From Amoebophrya sp. A120 (Eukaryota > Sar > Dinophyceae > Syndiniales > Amoebophryaceae), in contig CAJINV010000008.1 of the NCBI GenBank assembly GCA_905178155.1, positions 620,001-684,000 of the forward strand: a stretch of 64,000 nt of DNA. Reading direction: 5' to 3'. Below, in pieces: positions 46,740 to 58,017 of the stretch. Each line of letters starts with the position of its first letter. Within the stretch, counting starts at the first letter, position 1. The position numbers were made by a program, and so were the translations under genes. The notes under the pieces are model-generated. The model was not told the DNA's origin, ran no database searches, and worked only from the letters and a program-made list of their open reading frames with translations.

Positions 46740-47306
46740 GATGACGATTCCGAATGAAATTGCAAAGAGCTGTGCGACACTGCGGTAAAAAATTGCCGTA
46801 ACTATTAATTAAATCAAAACTACGTTCTGCAAAAATCACGGTTACTTGTGGACCGACTACTTGATGTTAGAGCACTCAGTGAAAGCGGGTCAAGTACATC
46901 TTATACTTATCTGGTTCGAGCGTAAAACCAAACTTCCCAGAGCAAAGGTAGTGAATTCGCGGGACTGTCGACGTGCTGCGTCAATCTACACAATTGACCT
47001 GAGAACCTGGAGGTGCCTGCAAATGTATCGCAGAGAAGAAAGATTTCGCATGTTCAATCGCATCTAGTACCCTATCTAAAACATGAAATTCACTGTGTTA
47101 TTTCCCTCTCAGAACCAAAAGAAGTGACCGATTTGTTTGCAGCAACTCATGCGCATGCTTCTACCAAGCGTTCATAATTTTTTCCGGCCGAGAACAGCTG
47201 CCAGAGCGGGGCAGGCGCCAATTACGCCTCATCACTTTTATTCATGTGTATCATGAGAAAAATCGGATGCTTTAGGAGATTCGCACACCATAAACAATTA
47301 TTGTCG
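46740..47306. other. Intergenic, nothing recognised
   Basis: 567 bp upstream of the malate synthase ATG, with no coding signal. Confidence 0.5.
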
Positions 47307-48653
47307 CTAGGGTTCCTTGGCCAAGAGTTCCTGCTTCGTGCCTGGATCTAGAGTCGCGAGCAAGACATCGTCTAACTTCTCGAGCGGGACATTCCTCGTT
47401 TCGAGCAAATCACCTAAGTGGATTACGTAAAACGTGCCCGGAGGGATCGTCACGCACGCCTTGCCGTTCGTCGCTCGGTCGTCGTAGGTGTGCGGAAGGG
47501 CCACGGTTTTCTTCTCGAAACCCCTGTACTCCAGCTTCATGAACGGCGCGGTAGAGTTGCGTCCATTCAGAAACTCCACAAAGTCATACCTGCGCCGCCC
47601 CACTTTTTCTTTCGCGTCCGCAAACAGCCGGGATTCCATGAAGCTCGACACGTCCCGGTATTCCTTTCGTTTGATTCCCGCATAAATGCAGGCGAAAGGT
47701 TCCCACTTCAGGCTCAGTTTCAGTGTGTTCGACTTGTCGTAAAGCTGCTGCACGAGCGCGTCAACGGCCTGTGACTTATTTGCGTGACCATCCAGTGAAG
47801 AAGATGTCGGGGCCTTTTTACGACGAGGCCCTGGCTTCTTCTTCGCAGAATGAGCAGTTGATATTTTTACAGGGGCGGGGGCCACTGCAGTAGCAGCACT
47901 GCTCGACGTCGCAGTACAGATCATTCCAGAACTGGAACTTGCTGGATCTGCCCCCATCGGTTGCCTTTTCCCCTCCGTCGAGACACCTTCACCCTTCCGG
48001 ACAAGAAGTGGAGGCGCGGCAGCTTGCTTTGCTGCGTTCTTCTTGCCCTCCACGTCGACTGCGAACGGCAACCTTCGCAGAGCAATTCTGGGCGGCTTCT
48101 GTAGAACTGGAACAACTTCTGGGTAGGTCTCGCAGTGGTCGGTTTTGGCGTGGTGTCCACCTCCACAACTGCTTCCATCTCTAGCAAGAGGCTGAGGCAG
48201 TGCCTCTGGTGCCTTCGCGGTAGCGACGGCATTTTGCTGGCGTGGCGTCGGTGCTGGTGCGCTCGAGGAGGGAACAGACGAGGATAACAGCGAAGAGGGG
48301 GCGGACGACTCCGACTCCGTCGGTCCTGACACGCGCGAAGATAATTCTGCCTGAGGGGGTGGTGCCGGGCCGAGCGCGGACCCGGCGGAAACGCCTTCAC
48401 TTGCCTGCCCGCGGTGCTGTTCTTTCTTCGGGGCTTTTTCCGGCCTCACGCCACCGTCGGTGGTTCTCCTTCGGTTGCCAGGTTTGTTCGAAAGCAGAAT
48501 GCTGTCCAAGCGCGCTTGCCGAGGACCGAGACTGCCCGTGGCGGTATCCGCGAAGGCATCAGGTGGGTACTGCGAGTCGCGCCACTGCAAAACCTTGCGC
48601 CGCTTCGGGGCAGACGACCCGTCGCCTTCCGGTGTGCTTACTCTAGAGGGCAT
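47307..48653 (-). CDS. ASCH (PUA-like) domain protein with long disordered N-terminus
   Basis: 448 aa in a single open exon, ATG at 48653. Residues 1-300 are low complexity (Ser, Ala, Pro, with basic clusters such as PKRRK and KKKPGPRRKK that could act in nuclear import). The C-terminal part, about 300-420, reads LKLSLKWEPFACIYAGIKRKEYRD, RRRYDFVEFLNGRNSTAPFMKLEYRG, and GTFYVIHLGDLLETRN. Start with L-x-L-S-x-K, the G-x-K-x-x-E-Y-R motif and a closing V-I-x-L-G strand are the ASCH pattern. ASCH domains resemble PUA folds and are thought to bind RNA or modified nucleotides. A nuclear RNA-related role is inference. Confidence 0.6.
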   Translation of the reverse strand: MPSRVSTPEGDGSSAPKRRKVLQWRDSQYPPDAFADTATGSLGPRQARLDSILLSNKPGNRRRTTDGGVRPEKAPKKEQHRGQASEGVSAGSALGPAPPPQAELSSRVSGPTESESSAPSSLLSSSVPSSSAPAPTPRQQNAVATAKAPEALPQPLARDGSSCGGGHHAKTDHCETYPEVVPVLQKPPRIALRRLPFAVDVEGKKNAAKQAAAPPLLVRKGEGVSTEGKRQPMGADPASSSSGMICTATSSSAATAVAPAPVKISTAHSAKKKPGPRRKKAPTSSSLDGHANKSQAVDALVQQLYDKSNTLKLSLKWEPFACIYAGIKRKEYRDVSSFMESRLFADAKEKVGRRRYDFVEFLNGRNSTAPFMKLEYRGFEKKTVALPHTYDDRATNGKACVTIPPGTFYVIHLGDLLETRNVPLEKLDDVLLATLDPGTKQELLAKEP

Positions 48654-49776
48654 GAATTTGCTTCAACTCTGATATCTGTTTCGCCGACTCTCTCATCTTC
48701 CGATTCGTGTCCATAAAAGTTATCTAAGAAAGCATCCTGAAACACAGGGGTATTCCTCTGTCTCATATCTGCACGAACTTTTCTCTTTTTTTCGATGCAG
48801 TAAATTTCTCTCCCCCTCTCTAGTAAGTCGTCTTCCGGCAAAACATCTACGGAACAAGCGAATGCGCGCTACTGGAGTGCGATTTGTAGAACGAAGAGCA
48901 TTTGCAATTCTGATTCGAACAGCGGTGTTGTTTTGCCCTAAGGTTCTAGTGTCTCCATTTCGGGACCTATTGCTATTTCTCTTCGACCTGCATTTGCAAC
49001 ACGGGAACGCGGAGCTGGGGCAAAACTGATCCGGCGAAGAATTCTACGGAACTGAACAACAGCTGGCACCTGGTGCAAAATGCAAAGAACGTTTCTCCTG
49101 CAGCGCTTCTAGACAGTTTCTCCCAATAAGTATCATTTTAACGAAACGCATTCCAGTCTCGATTGGAGAATCATCGTCATCTTCTGGCTAGCGTGGGCGA
49201 TGGCTACTAGGGGTTACTGGTCATTAAAGGACGGAGCTTACGAATACACATGCGCCGGCTCCTGACTACGAATACTCATTCGGAAAGTGACTTTCTAACT
49301 TGTGCAGATCAACCCGCCCGCTACAACCCAGTAGCGCAGCGACTAAAATCAAGTGTCAAAAATTTTTGTGCGCGGAAAAGAAACACATCTGGTGACCCGA
49401 GTTGAAGCTAAGTGCCCGAAAATGCCCACGAAAGATCGCGCCACGTAGTCAAAAACAAGCAACCACAAAGCGCGCAAAACGTTGCGGCGCGCTGCGATGC
49501 CAAATGGCGGACTGGAAAAAAAAGTTGTGCTCAATCACGATAAACAACATGAGCTCAATTTGCAATTCCTCCAACATTGCAAATCTATCGGCTCTTGATT
49601 GGCATCGTATGCAACAAAAAAATGATTTCTTGTTTTGTTAATTTGGCTTGGCAGAACACGATCACACATCAATTACAGTACTCATTGTAACACATGCATC
49701 CAGTGGCGCAGCGATCACACTTGCTAGCGTGTCCCCCCGTCCATACCATGGCTATCCTGATTCCGGAAAAAGGCGC
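48654..49776. other. Intergenic, nothing recognised
   Basis: 1.1 kb upstream of the ASCH gene. Short ORFs on both strands without coding character. Confidence 0.5.
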
Positions 49777-50718
49777 TTAGTAATGTCGTTGACCATCGCG
49801 ATTCTGCTCCGGCCTCGGGCCTGGCGCCATTGGTCTTGTTGTTGGCCGGCTTTGCTCGGCCGGGCTCCCCCTCTGGCGTTCCCTCTTTTCTCTTTTGGTC
49901 CAACGGCTTTCTCTTTTGGCGTTCCTTCTCTTCTCTTTCGTCGTCTGTGCGTCGTCAGCATTGAAGTGACCTTCTACAGAGGTATCCAAGCCGATCTTGT
50001 CAACCTCAGCATGGGACGCGGCTTGGAATTTCTCCCTCCAGGACTCCATTCTATTTTCTTCTGGTTCTACTTCGCGGTGTCTTTCCAGCTTTTCGACCGG
50101 CGTCCACATGACCGGGTAACGGTAAAACATGAGGTACATCACCCTTTTTTGCCCCGGCTGGTAGACTTTCACAGGCCCAACCCAATGGCGAGAAATATAA
50201 CAATTGCTCTGGCCCTTTGACCACAGTCCGAGGCTGAGCGCCCGCAACACTGCAGTACGCAGCCAGTAATTTCCAAGAAGGCTTCTCTGCCGATCCCGCC
50301 CACTTCCACCCACCCTTTGCCACTGATCAGCGCTTTTGGTTTCCACCTTCTCGACAGCAAAGTAGTGGAACGTCTTGATACCGTTTTTCTCGAGTGCCCC
50401 TTTGTCCATCCCGTTCTCGAATGCACGTTTGAAAGCCTCTTTGTCGCCGTGGCCAAAGCGCAACCCGCCGTAGTCCCAGCTCGGCACTGCATCTGCACCG
50501 AGGTTCGCTCGTGCCAGCTCCATGGGGTCGCGCCAACTCCACAGCTGCACCGTCGGGGGCTGCATGTCCTGGGCAGCGGTGGACGGTCCGGGCGCGTGGC
50601 GGAGAATCGGGGCGTCAGCCGCGAGTGCGACGCTACCAAAAACCTGCAGAACGAGAGCCACGACAACGCCCGAAGCCCCAGGATTCCCACCCAGGACGAA
50701 ATTGCGCTTCATACGCAT
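49777..50718 (-). CDS. Predicted secreted protein of unknown function
   Basis: 313 aa, one exon as far as I can see. I chose the ATG at 50718 because it gives a signal peptide (MRMKRNFVLGG...SGVVVALVLQVFGSVALAA). The mature part has many Trp, Tyr and Arg (VQLWSWRDPMELARANLG, NYWLRTAVLRALSLGLWSKG, RVMYLMFYRYPVMWTPVEKL) and a strongly charged, Arg/Glu-rich C-terminal third, possibly disordered. No domain recognised. A second in-frame Met two codons later is an alternative start. Secretion or entry to an endomembrane compartment is predicted from the signal only. Confidence 0.6.
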   Translation of the reverse strand: MRMKRNFVLGGNPGASGVVVALVLQVFGSVALAADAPILRHAPGPSTAAQDMQPPTVQLWSWRDPMELARANLGADAVPSWDYGGLRFGHGDKEAFKRAFENGMDKGALEKNGIKTFHYFAVEKVETKSADQWQRVGGSGRDRQRSLLGNYWLRTAVLRALSLGLWSKGQSNCYISRHWVGPVKVYQPGQKRVMYLMFYRYPVMWTPVEKLERHREVEPEENRMESWREKFQAASHAEVDKIGLDTSVEGHFNADDAQTTKEKRRNAKRESRWTKREKRERQRGSPAEQSRPTTRPMAPGPRPEQNRDGQRHY

Positions 50719-51583
50719 AGAGGACGGCGTACCGCAAAATGATATACCTACGACTCCGACACGATCCACACGAAATAATTACTGCCGACGCAATGAACTA
50801 AATGCACTGGCTTCTTTCCAACGAGATGAAGCGCTTCGAATACCGTTGAAGGAAATACGATTTACCCGAAAATAACCGGAAAACGAAGGCGAAATTCAGA
50901 TTCCAAGTTTATTTGATAGTGCAAGCTGTAAGCTCGAAGCTCTTTCGTTTTCTTCGTTTCCTGTCACACGAGTATGTAAGGTTGCGAAACTTCAACGTCA
51001 AAACTTCCAGAAGGCCACGATCACAAAGACAAATCTATCTCTTCGTCCGCCGAAAATACCAACTCCTGGCGTGTCAAAATTTACCGATCAAATTGATCGC
51101 TTTTTCGTATCGTTTCGATCATGTGGCAGCCGTTGAAGAATTCCTGATCTCTGTTATTTTTGGATCGGCAACAATAACGAGTACTACGACCGAGTAGCTC
51201 AATTCTGATCGTTAGTATCGGACGACAAATTTTCGATACTTAACTCCGCAAAGAGCACCAGGATTTGTGAGCGGATATTTCAAGCAGAACCGACGACATT
51301 TCCGTGACAGAGGGTAGATTTGCGATAACTCCATTCGGAAGCCATGCCGCGCAATTGCCGCGAAGAAAATCAATTTAAAGAAAGACACGCACGAAAGTCG
51401 CGCCATTCCAAGCAGATCGCTGGAGTTTTTGGATGCATTCCGATTTTGTTCCTTTACCCGGCATTTGCTGCCACATAGAAGATTTTTAGATACATCCTTA
51501 CTTTTCTCATTTACTATTTTAGGTTTCTCTTTCTTCACCAACGGGAAAGCAGAATTCATCAAGAAAATACGCCAAATACACCT
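50719..51583. other. Intergenic, nothing recognised
   Basis: 865 bp upstream of the secreted-protein ATG; no coding signal or known repeat. Confidence 0.5.
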
Positions 51584-54500
51584 TCACTTCAGAATGGCAA
51601 AGCACGTCTTCGGCCCAACGGCAATTGACGATAGCTCTGCTCTATCTCGATCCACGTTCAAAACTTTTTGGACCTGATTTTCATACCCGCAATTCGTGAC
51701 TTCGCAGTAGACTTTGCTTTTGTCATCCCCGATCGCAGCTCCGCACAGCACGCCAAGACACGTTTCTGCCTGCTCCGCAGTCTGCCAACAATGGATCTGT
51801 TGCACAAGCGCCTCTTCCTCTGAATACTGCGTGTTTGTGGTCGAAGAAGGTAGCGCCACGGGTTCTGGCCAGGCATTACCGTCCCCGAACGTGTACAAAA
51901 AGTCGTGTTTGTCAAACTCCACCGTGACTTTCGTGATAAGGCCTTGGTTCTGCGAAGGCGTTTTTGACGACTCGGCGCTTTGCCCAGACTGCAGCAACTG
52001 CGCTGCATCACCGTTGCTCAGCAGTCCCACAAAACAGGTCTTCCAATGGTTAGCCGCCTTGGTGGCTGGTGATTCGCTTTGTGCCGAACGGTAAGGAAGA
52101 TCCGTCTGCACGGAAACATGCAAGTCGAAGGTCTCCCACCCGGTCCAACGCGCGGCTGTGTTTCCGTCCGCCTCTCCCTCACTGTCGACTGCGGGCTGTT
52201 GCTCATTGCGCTGGGCCAGCAAAATGCCCTTGGGTTTCAGCTGCACGAGGTTCAGCAAGTGCGAATCCAAAGCATCCGCACGCACATCGTGCAGCGCCAA
52301 CGACGCCATGGCAGCCGGCAGTGCTTGGCGATCCTTCTCCTGGCTTCCCGACGAAGAGATTTGATCGCTCCCCGCAGCGGTGGTAAGACTGCAGGCTTGG
52401 AATATCTGCTCTGCCTCGTGATATCCAATGAGGTACTTACACGACGACTGTGTCAGCAGATCCACTTTAGTATTGTTCGCTGCACCACCACCTCCGGGCT
52501 TGTTGCTGCCGACTTCAGTGTGCTTTGGTGACGAAGGCGACAGCACTCCCACGTCGTCGAACCACTCCGCCACCTCCGCAACAGCCACCCCTTTCGGCAT
52601 CTGGAAAACACACACGTCATTCGGCGTTGAAACAGGGCCTTTCGCCGAAGCATCACGAACAGGTGCTGCACTCTCCTCCGAGTTCACTTTTCCTGGAGGG
52701 GCAAAGTCAAGTAGCCTGCGTTTGATCTTCTTGCGGCCCAATGTCAGCACGGTATCTGGTTTATCCCCAGACAGGGACCAGCACTCGGCGGAAACAATGA
52801 AGATTTTGGGCTTGTTGCTCGTTGCCTCGGCGCCCTGGCTCGCCTCGGTGTCTTTCAGCGTCGTGTTGGCAGCGCAGGGCAGCGACGCCTCCGTCCCGGG
52901 ACTGTTCCCATTACCCCTGAGCAAGACCGGAGCGCGGGACTTGCAGATTAGACTGCCCTTCTGCGTGACCCGGCAAACAAGCGACTGCACGCGGAAATCT
53001 TGTTTTTTCCCTTCCGAGGCTGTTAGCACCAGCCACTCCCCCACCGGTAAAGGTTTCTCAACTAACACAACGGACTGCGGGATCTCCTTCTTCAGAGAAG
53101 CGGACAGGTTTTCGAAAAATCCCTTGCGGTGGTGGGGCAAATCTAGTTTGAGCAGCTTCTCCTTGACGAGTTTAGGTGTCGCAACTGCGCTCGCGCCGCC
53201 GTCTGGAAGTACTGCTGCAGAAGGCGCGACTATGTCAGGATGCGGCTGCAACGGAAACGCAGTCGCCCACCTCCCAGAAAGCGACGCCGGCGGTGTTACT
53301 ACAGCACTAGTTCCGCCTGATTTATTCGTTGCAGAGACGGAGAAGCTCGTCTTCACCAGCGCGCCAGTGCGACTAACTAACACGGTGGAGCTCGGACCAC
53401 ACGCAGCCAACACGAACCTGCGTGCCTTCAGCCTGTCGATCAGTGTGGCTTGCCGCAAATTTCGCTGATCGCCCTGCCCTAGCTTACCTTTTTTTAACAT
53501 AAAAGTCAGACAATCAGCACAGGTTCATAGCCTTTCTCGCAAACTGTCCAGTCTGCGTCTTGTTTTGACGACGCCGAAGAATGCAATGTATGAATAAGCT
53601 CACGGAGGTACGACTACGAGGAGCCTGTCAGACATCTAAGGAAGTTTGTCCAGCATTCGCAGCAGCCTTTGCTGCCACTTAGTAGGACACTTACTGCGAA
53701 TGTTTGAGAAACGGTTCTTGCACGAAGTTCTCAAACTTTGTCATCCTGTACGCCGAGAATAAGGTCTAAGTAGCATGTTTATCGAAAAGACGTTACTGTT
53801 AGCTCCATGGTTTGACCCGGCAGTTTGGCCGCAGAGCGACCCTGCACCAACCTGGAGTAAGAAACCCAGGTCCGCGCTCCTGCCGCGACAAGGAATATGA
53901 AGCAGGACTATGTGGGAGTTTAGAAAACGTCAACCACTATAGTCTCTCTATTGGATGCTATCGACTTCGAAACACCACGAGGAGCAGAATTGTACCCCGC
54001 TCCAGTGCCCGACCGCTCGATATCGCTGCGCAAGAGGAAAAATACTGCGCAGCATGGCACCCCAAAAGGCCGCACGAAAAATCTCAAGAAAACCAATGAT
54101 CAGACATCTAAGGAAGTTTGTCCAGCATGTGCAGCCACAAAAGTTATTTTCCCCTGGAGCTACTTAGTCGGACACTTACTGCGAATGTTTGAGAAACGGA
54201 ATACGATTTTCTCAAAGAGTGTCATCATCAGTACATACAAAAAAAAGGAATATCCAGTGCTTTGTCAGGGTGTCTAAAGGTTGATGTCACCGTATCCACC
54301 CCGTTGAGGCAAATGCTCTACGAAAATGGATGGCGCGACACTTGTTGCAATCATCATCGTAAGGCAGCTTTTGCTTTGCTACCTATGCATGAGAGATTTT
54401 TCTGTGCTCTAAAATGCGCATCACAAATCAGGGTGTCTAGAGGTTGATGTCACCGTATCCGCCCCGTAGAGGCGAAAGCTCTACGAAAATGGATGGCGCG

Positions 54501-56580
54501 ACACTTGTTACAATCATCATTTTAGTTCGTCGAACCTAGTTGGGGATCTAGGTTCAAATTCTTCTCTGTCGGGCTACAGCACAAATCAGGGTGTCTAGAG
54601 GTTGATGTCACCGTATCCGCCCCGTAGAGGCGAAAGCTCTACGAAAATGGATGGCGCGACACTTGTTATAATCATCATTTTAGTTAGTGGAACCTAGTCG
54701 GGGATCTAGATTCAAAATTCTCTGTCGGGCTACAGCACAAATCAGGGTGTCTAGAGGTTGATGTCACCGTATCCGCCCCGTAGAGGCCGAAACTCTACGA
54801 AAATGGATGGCGCGACACTTGTTACAATCATCACGCTAGTGCTAGCTGTGGTGGAGATTATAAGTGCTACAAAGAGAACGCTGGGCTTTGGCTCTCGTGG
54901 GCAGTCAGGGTGTCAAAGAGTTGATGTCACCGCATCTTCCTGGCAGAGGGAAATGCTCTACGAAAATGGATGGCGCGACACTTGTTACGATCATCATTCA
55001 TGCCCGTCTTTGGTGCAATTACGCATTTACAAATCTAGGTGTTAAGGGAAATCCGCATTACAAATGACCAAATTTGTACTAGTACGATACTTTCAACCGG
55101 TCAGACATCTAAGGAAAAAAGTCGGTCTTCATTTGTGCCAGCGGTCACAACATGACCCCCTACACTTTTTCGGACACTTACTGCGAATGTTTGAGAAACG
55201 GATTATTATGTTCTCAAAGTGAGTCATCATTCAGTCGGAAGAAAGGTTTGCTCTTTTTCATCATTTTAGAGCCCAGTAGATCAAAATTTCAAAGTGCGAA
55301 ATTGCCTTACCCGCCGCGCCGTTCCCCCAAGACCAGGGACGCCCCAAGCCGTCGATTGCCACAGAATGGTTTTCTCCCACTGCAAGAACGGGCCACTCGG
55401 CTTGATGCTGCTCCACTCGGCAAGGCTCCCACAGAACCTGTAGCGCTGTCTTGGGCAGGTATGGGTCGACGCAAACGCACTCCGGGCTCCCATTTTCGCC
55501 AGCCCCACACTGCCCTTCACTATGATTTCCAAACGCAAGATAGTAGGATGTCTCTGGCACTGGCTCGTCACGCTTTCCGGCTGCCGCCGAGCCGCGCATC
55601 TTGATAATTGTGTGGAAGTTTCCGCAAAAACAGGCTGTTGCGCGCGTGTTCTCATCGATTCCCCAAAGAGACGCGATCACTGTTGGCGTTTGCAGGCTGT
55701 AGGAAGGGGTGGTGCAATAATCTTCGCCATAATGATCTGCGTCCTGGAAGACAAAGGAGCTTCTTCCGTGGCCCAACTGTCCGTAGTCACCGCGCCCCCA
55801 GGAAAACACTCGCCCACATGCACCCACAGCAACGGAGTGTCGCACCCCGACCGCGATATCGACGGCGGCAGTGGAAGAATCACCAAACTCCGGTAGCAGC
55901 TTTGGCAGTTGCAGGCCAAGCTCCAGCTCCGCTCCGTTCGTGTGAACCGCCTCGAACACGTGGCCCGTCTGCGTGAGGAACAGAGTGTGCTCGTACCCCG
56001 ACGCAATCTTCACGATTCGCAGTCCTTGTAGACCCAGTACCGGAAAAGGCACATGGTTTTCTCGCAGGACTTCCACCAAACAGCGCATCTCCCCCGATAG
56101 TGGTGACCCCTTGCCCAGAAACAGTGCACGCAGCAGGTCCTTCGTTCCCACCTCGCTGTCGCCCGAAACTTCTGTGGCTAGAGGACGAGCATTACCATTC
56201 CCTTCCACCCATGCCGTACAGCCGATACTGTCGCATATACATGAAACAAAATCGTGGAACGACAGATGCGTTGTGACCTCTGCAGACACGCGTGGATTCC
56301 TTTCTTTCGCGACTCTCGCTGCACAGGAAAGAAACGGGTCGAACTGAAGAAGCGTGCTTTGGTTTGCCTTGTCATCTCCGTTCGGCGCGGGAAGTCGGCT
56401 AAACAGCGCGAACAGCATCTCGAGTTTTTGAATCAGAAACAAATCGGCACATTGCAGAACCTCCTCAAAAAGCAAAACAAGCTGAGTGTCCTCCTCCGCC
56501 GTCGTCGTTGCATGGGCCTTCCTCGCTTGCCCAAAAGCCTCGACGCGACGAGCAATGACAAGACCTGACGATTCCCCCAT
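51584..56580 (-). CDS. RCC1-repeat protein with a 1.8-kb repeat-filled intron
   Basis: 1057 aa from two exons, 55311-56580 and 51584-53487. The join at GNGAAG-KLGQGDQRN completes an RCC1 repeat, which confirms it. RCC1-type beta-propeller signatures: SGYEHTLFLTQTGHVFEA, VGVRHSVAVGACGRVFSWGRGDYGQLGHG, VGENHSVAIDGLGRPWSWGNGAAGKLGQGD, and the VAACGPSSTVLVSRTG-like block. The N-terminal 200 residues are alpha-helical in character and the C-terminal 500 residues are a long unrecognised region with Ser/Ala-rich linkers. Such proteins are often exchange factors or ubiquitin-pathway scaffolds, but no partner domain is visible. The intron (53488-55310) is by far the longest here and holds dispersed and tandem repeats. 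Splice sites are GT-AG. Confidence 0.82.
53629..53745 (+). repeat. Repeat block R1, copy in RCC1-gene intron
   Basis: It runs from CAGACATCTAAGGAAGTTTG to a hairpin whose stem GTTTGAGAA pairs with TTCTCAAAC around a variable loop. Related copies lie at 54101-54229, 55102-55230 and 44204-44327. Stem halves are kept while loop sequences differ. Confidence 0.85.
53803..54358 (+). repeat. Composite dispersed repeat (about 556 bp) in RCC1-gene intron
   Basis: Homologous to 43881-44500 in malate synthase intron 3 and in the same orientation: the CCATGGTTTGACCCGGCAG start, a middle part with shared islands (GATATCGCTG, AGGAAAAATACTG), then R1 and R2. It is antisense to the host gene, like the other copy. 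No protein product supported. Confidence 0.87.
54265..54998 (+). repeat. R2 array: five copies, three in a tandem of about 157-bp period
   Basis: Copies start TCAGGGTGTC and end near CGACACTTGTTACAATCATC at 54265-54358, 54428-54520, 54586-54677, 54742-54833 and 54905-54998. Copies 2 to 4 also share the spacer (GGGGATCTAGGTTCAAATTC, GTCGGGCTACAGCACAAATC), giving periods of 158 and 156 bp. Each unit has outer GTGTC/GACAC complementarity and, in copies 2 and 3, an inner stem GTAGAG/CTCTAC. A sixth copy is in malate synthase intron 3. Confidence 0.92.
55102..55230 (+). repeat. Repeat block R1, diverged copy in RCC1-gene intron
   Basis: It starts CAGACATCTAAGGAAAAAAG and ends with GTTTGAGAA, a loop and TTCTCAAAG. 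The middle is diverged from the other R1 copies but the ends and the hairpin are kept. Confidence 0.8.
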
Positions 56581-56956
56581 CTTGTGGAAAAGACAGCATA
56601 ACGAAGTCTCAAGTATGATAAAAACACATGAATGTCTCAGAATGAAAATTCACTACTCTCACCATGAATCTATTGCCCTCATCTCTCGGACGGTTAGTTC
56701 GAAACTGGCACTCTGCCAGATGCTACTTTTTACTGCCAGATGCACACGAAAACAAAAAAAGCTGTATGACAATAGCGTTTAGAATGAACAAGCTAAACCG
56801 AACACCAAGTACAGCGCATATTTCAAAAGGGAAGACTTTCCCTGCCAAAAGCGCAGTTCTTTTTTTTCCAGGGTACCAAAAAGCAGGCGAGTAACCGTTA
56901 GTCAGTCTTCCAGTGTGCTGTTTCTAACCTTCTCGTCGGTTCATCATCCCGGCATT
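56581..56956. other. Intergenic, nothing recognised
   Basis: 376 bp between the RCC1-gene ATG and the eL43 stop. Confidence 0.55.
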
Positions 56957-57399
56957 TTACTTGGACTTCAAGTTCTGGATAGTGGCCTGAACGGACGCGG
57001 CGGCAGCCGTGCTGAACTGCCAGCATCCTCCGGCGTACACACGACCGCACGGCTTGCAGGACCAGATACCTGTTCGTGCATTTTCATTACCAGTTTGTTA
57101 CAGATTTAGAATTTTGATAGCAGAAGATCCAAAGAACCAATCAAAACAGTGGCCTCCTGAAGCGAACATCAGGTGGAATGGGTACTATGAAGGAGAAAAA
57201 CAACTAGCGTAGCAAAAATGCGAAAAAGATAAACAATTATACCAGCAGCCTTCCTCTTGACGGCAGTCTTACCGCAGTGCGGGCACAGGTACTTGGAGCG
57301 CTGCTGCACCTCGACGCGCTTCACCAACTTACGCAGGGTGGCACCGTAGCGGGTACCGTACCTACCGGTGATTCCGACTTTCTTCGTGCGGCGAGCCAT
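56957..57399 (-). CDS. RPL37A: 60S ribosomal protein eL43 (L37a)
   Basis: Zinc-ribbon protein of the large cytosolic ribosomal subunit. 89 aa from exons 57243-57399 and 56957-57069 joined by a 173-bp GT-AG intron. Exon 1: [27 protein letters not shown], then the first zinc knuckle [17 protein letters not shown]. Exon 2: [21 protein letters not shown] with the second Cys pair, and the C-terminal helix [13 protein letters not shown]. All four zinc ligands are present and the length is normal for the family. The intron falls between the two knuckles at the A-G-I junction. Confidence 0.96.
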
Positions 57400-58017
57400 T
57401 TTTTTGGTTTTCTGGTTCGAGAACTACGCTACAAATAGCACTGCCCCCAATATACCCGGAATAGGTCCCTGAGAGAAAGAAAGGTGGAAACAAAACATCA
57501 AAATTAGTTGCGCGGTGGAAACAAAGCATCAAAAAGTGAGTGGATATATTCGCATCAGATTTTAAATTTGGAATGACCACATCTTCTTTACTTTCTCGTG
57601 AGTTTATGGATCTTTTAGTATGAGCGTTTCCGCCCGTGTCGGAGCGGATCTCGAATTCATCTGCAAATTGCTGCAAAATTTAGAATGCAAGTTAGGGATC
57701 CACGTGATCGGAGCAGGAAAATCCAAGACAGTATGTTCGAAGTGGAGATCGCTTCGCGGTTTAGGTTTCTCGATCAATCGTGATCTTCGTTAATCCTCGT
57801 GTACATCTCATTTTGATCCAAGAGAATTACGAGAGCATCCTACGACAACACACTAGCAAAAGTGAGACTGTAAGGACATCAGGTCAAAACAGGCAATTCG
57901 ACTCGTTACACGAGGCTCAAAAATCTAAATCACGTCCGACTTGACAGCAAATCGTTTTATTGCTCACATGTGTGCAGCAAGCACTGTTCACACCGGAGGT
58001 CGTCGTGACACATTTTT
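57400..58017. other. Intergenic, nothing recognised
   Basis: 618 bp upstream of eL43, containing a short local duplication of cggtggaaacaaa(g/a)catcaaaa (57485-57535). No gene seen. Confidence 0.5.

Noticed and set aside
54428-54520. Hammerhead ribozyme in R2
   Set aside because: A stem followed by GAAA is suggestive, but no CUGANGA core element precedes the stem and no cleavage triplet is positioned correctly.
54428-54833. CRISPR-like direct repeats with spacers
   Set aside because: Units are ~93 bp, spacers are themselves repeated, and the array is inside an intron of a eukaryotic gene.
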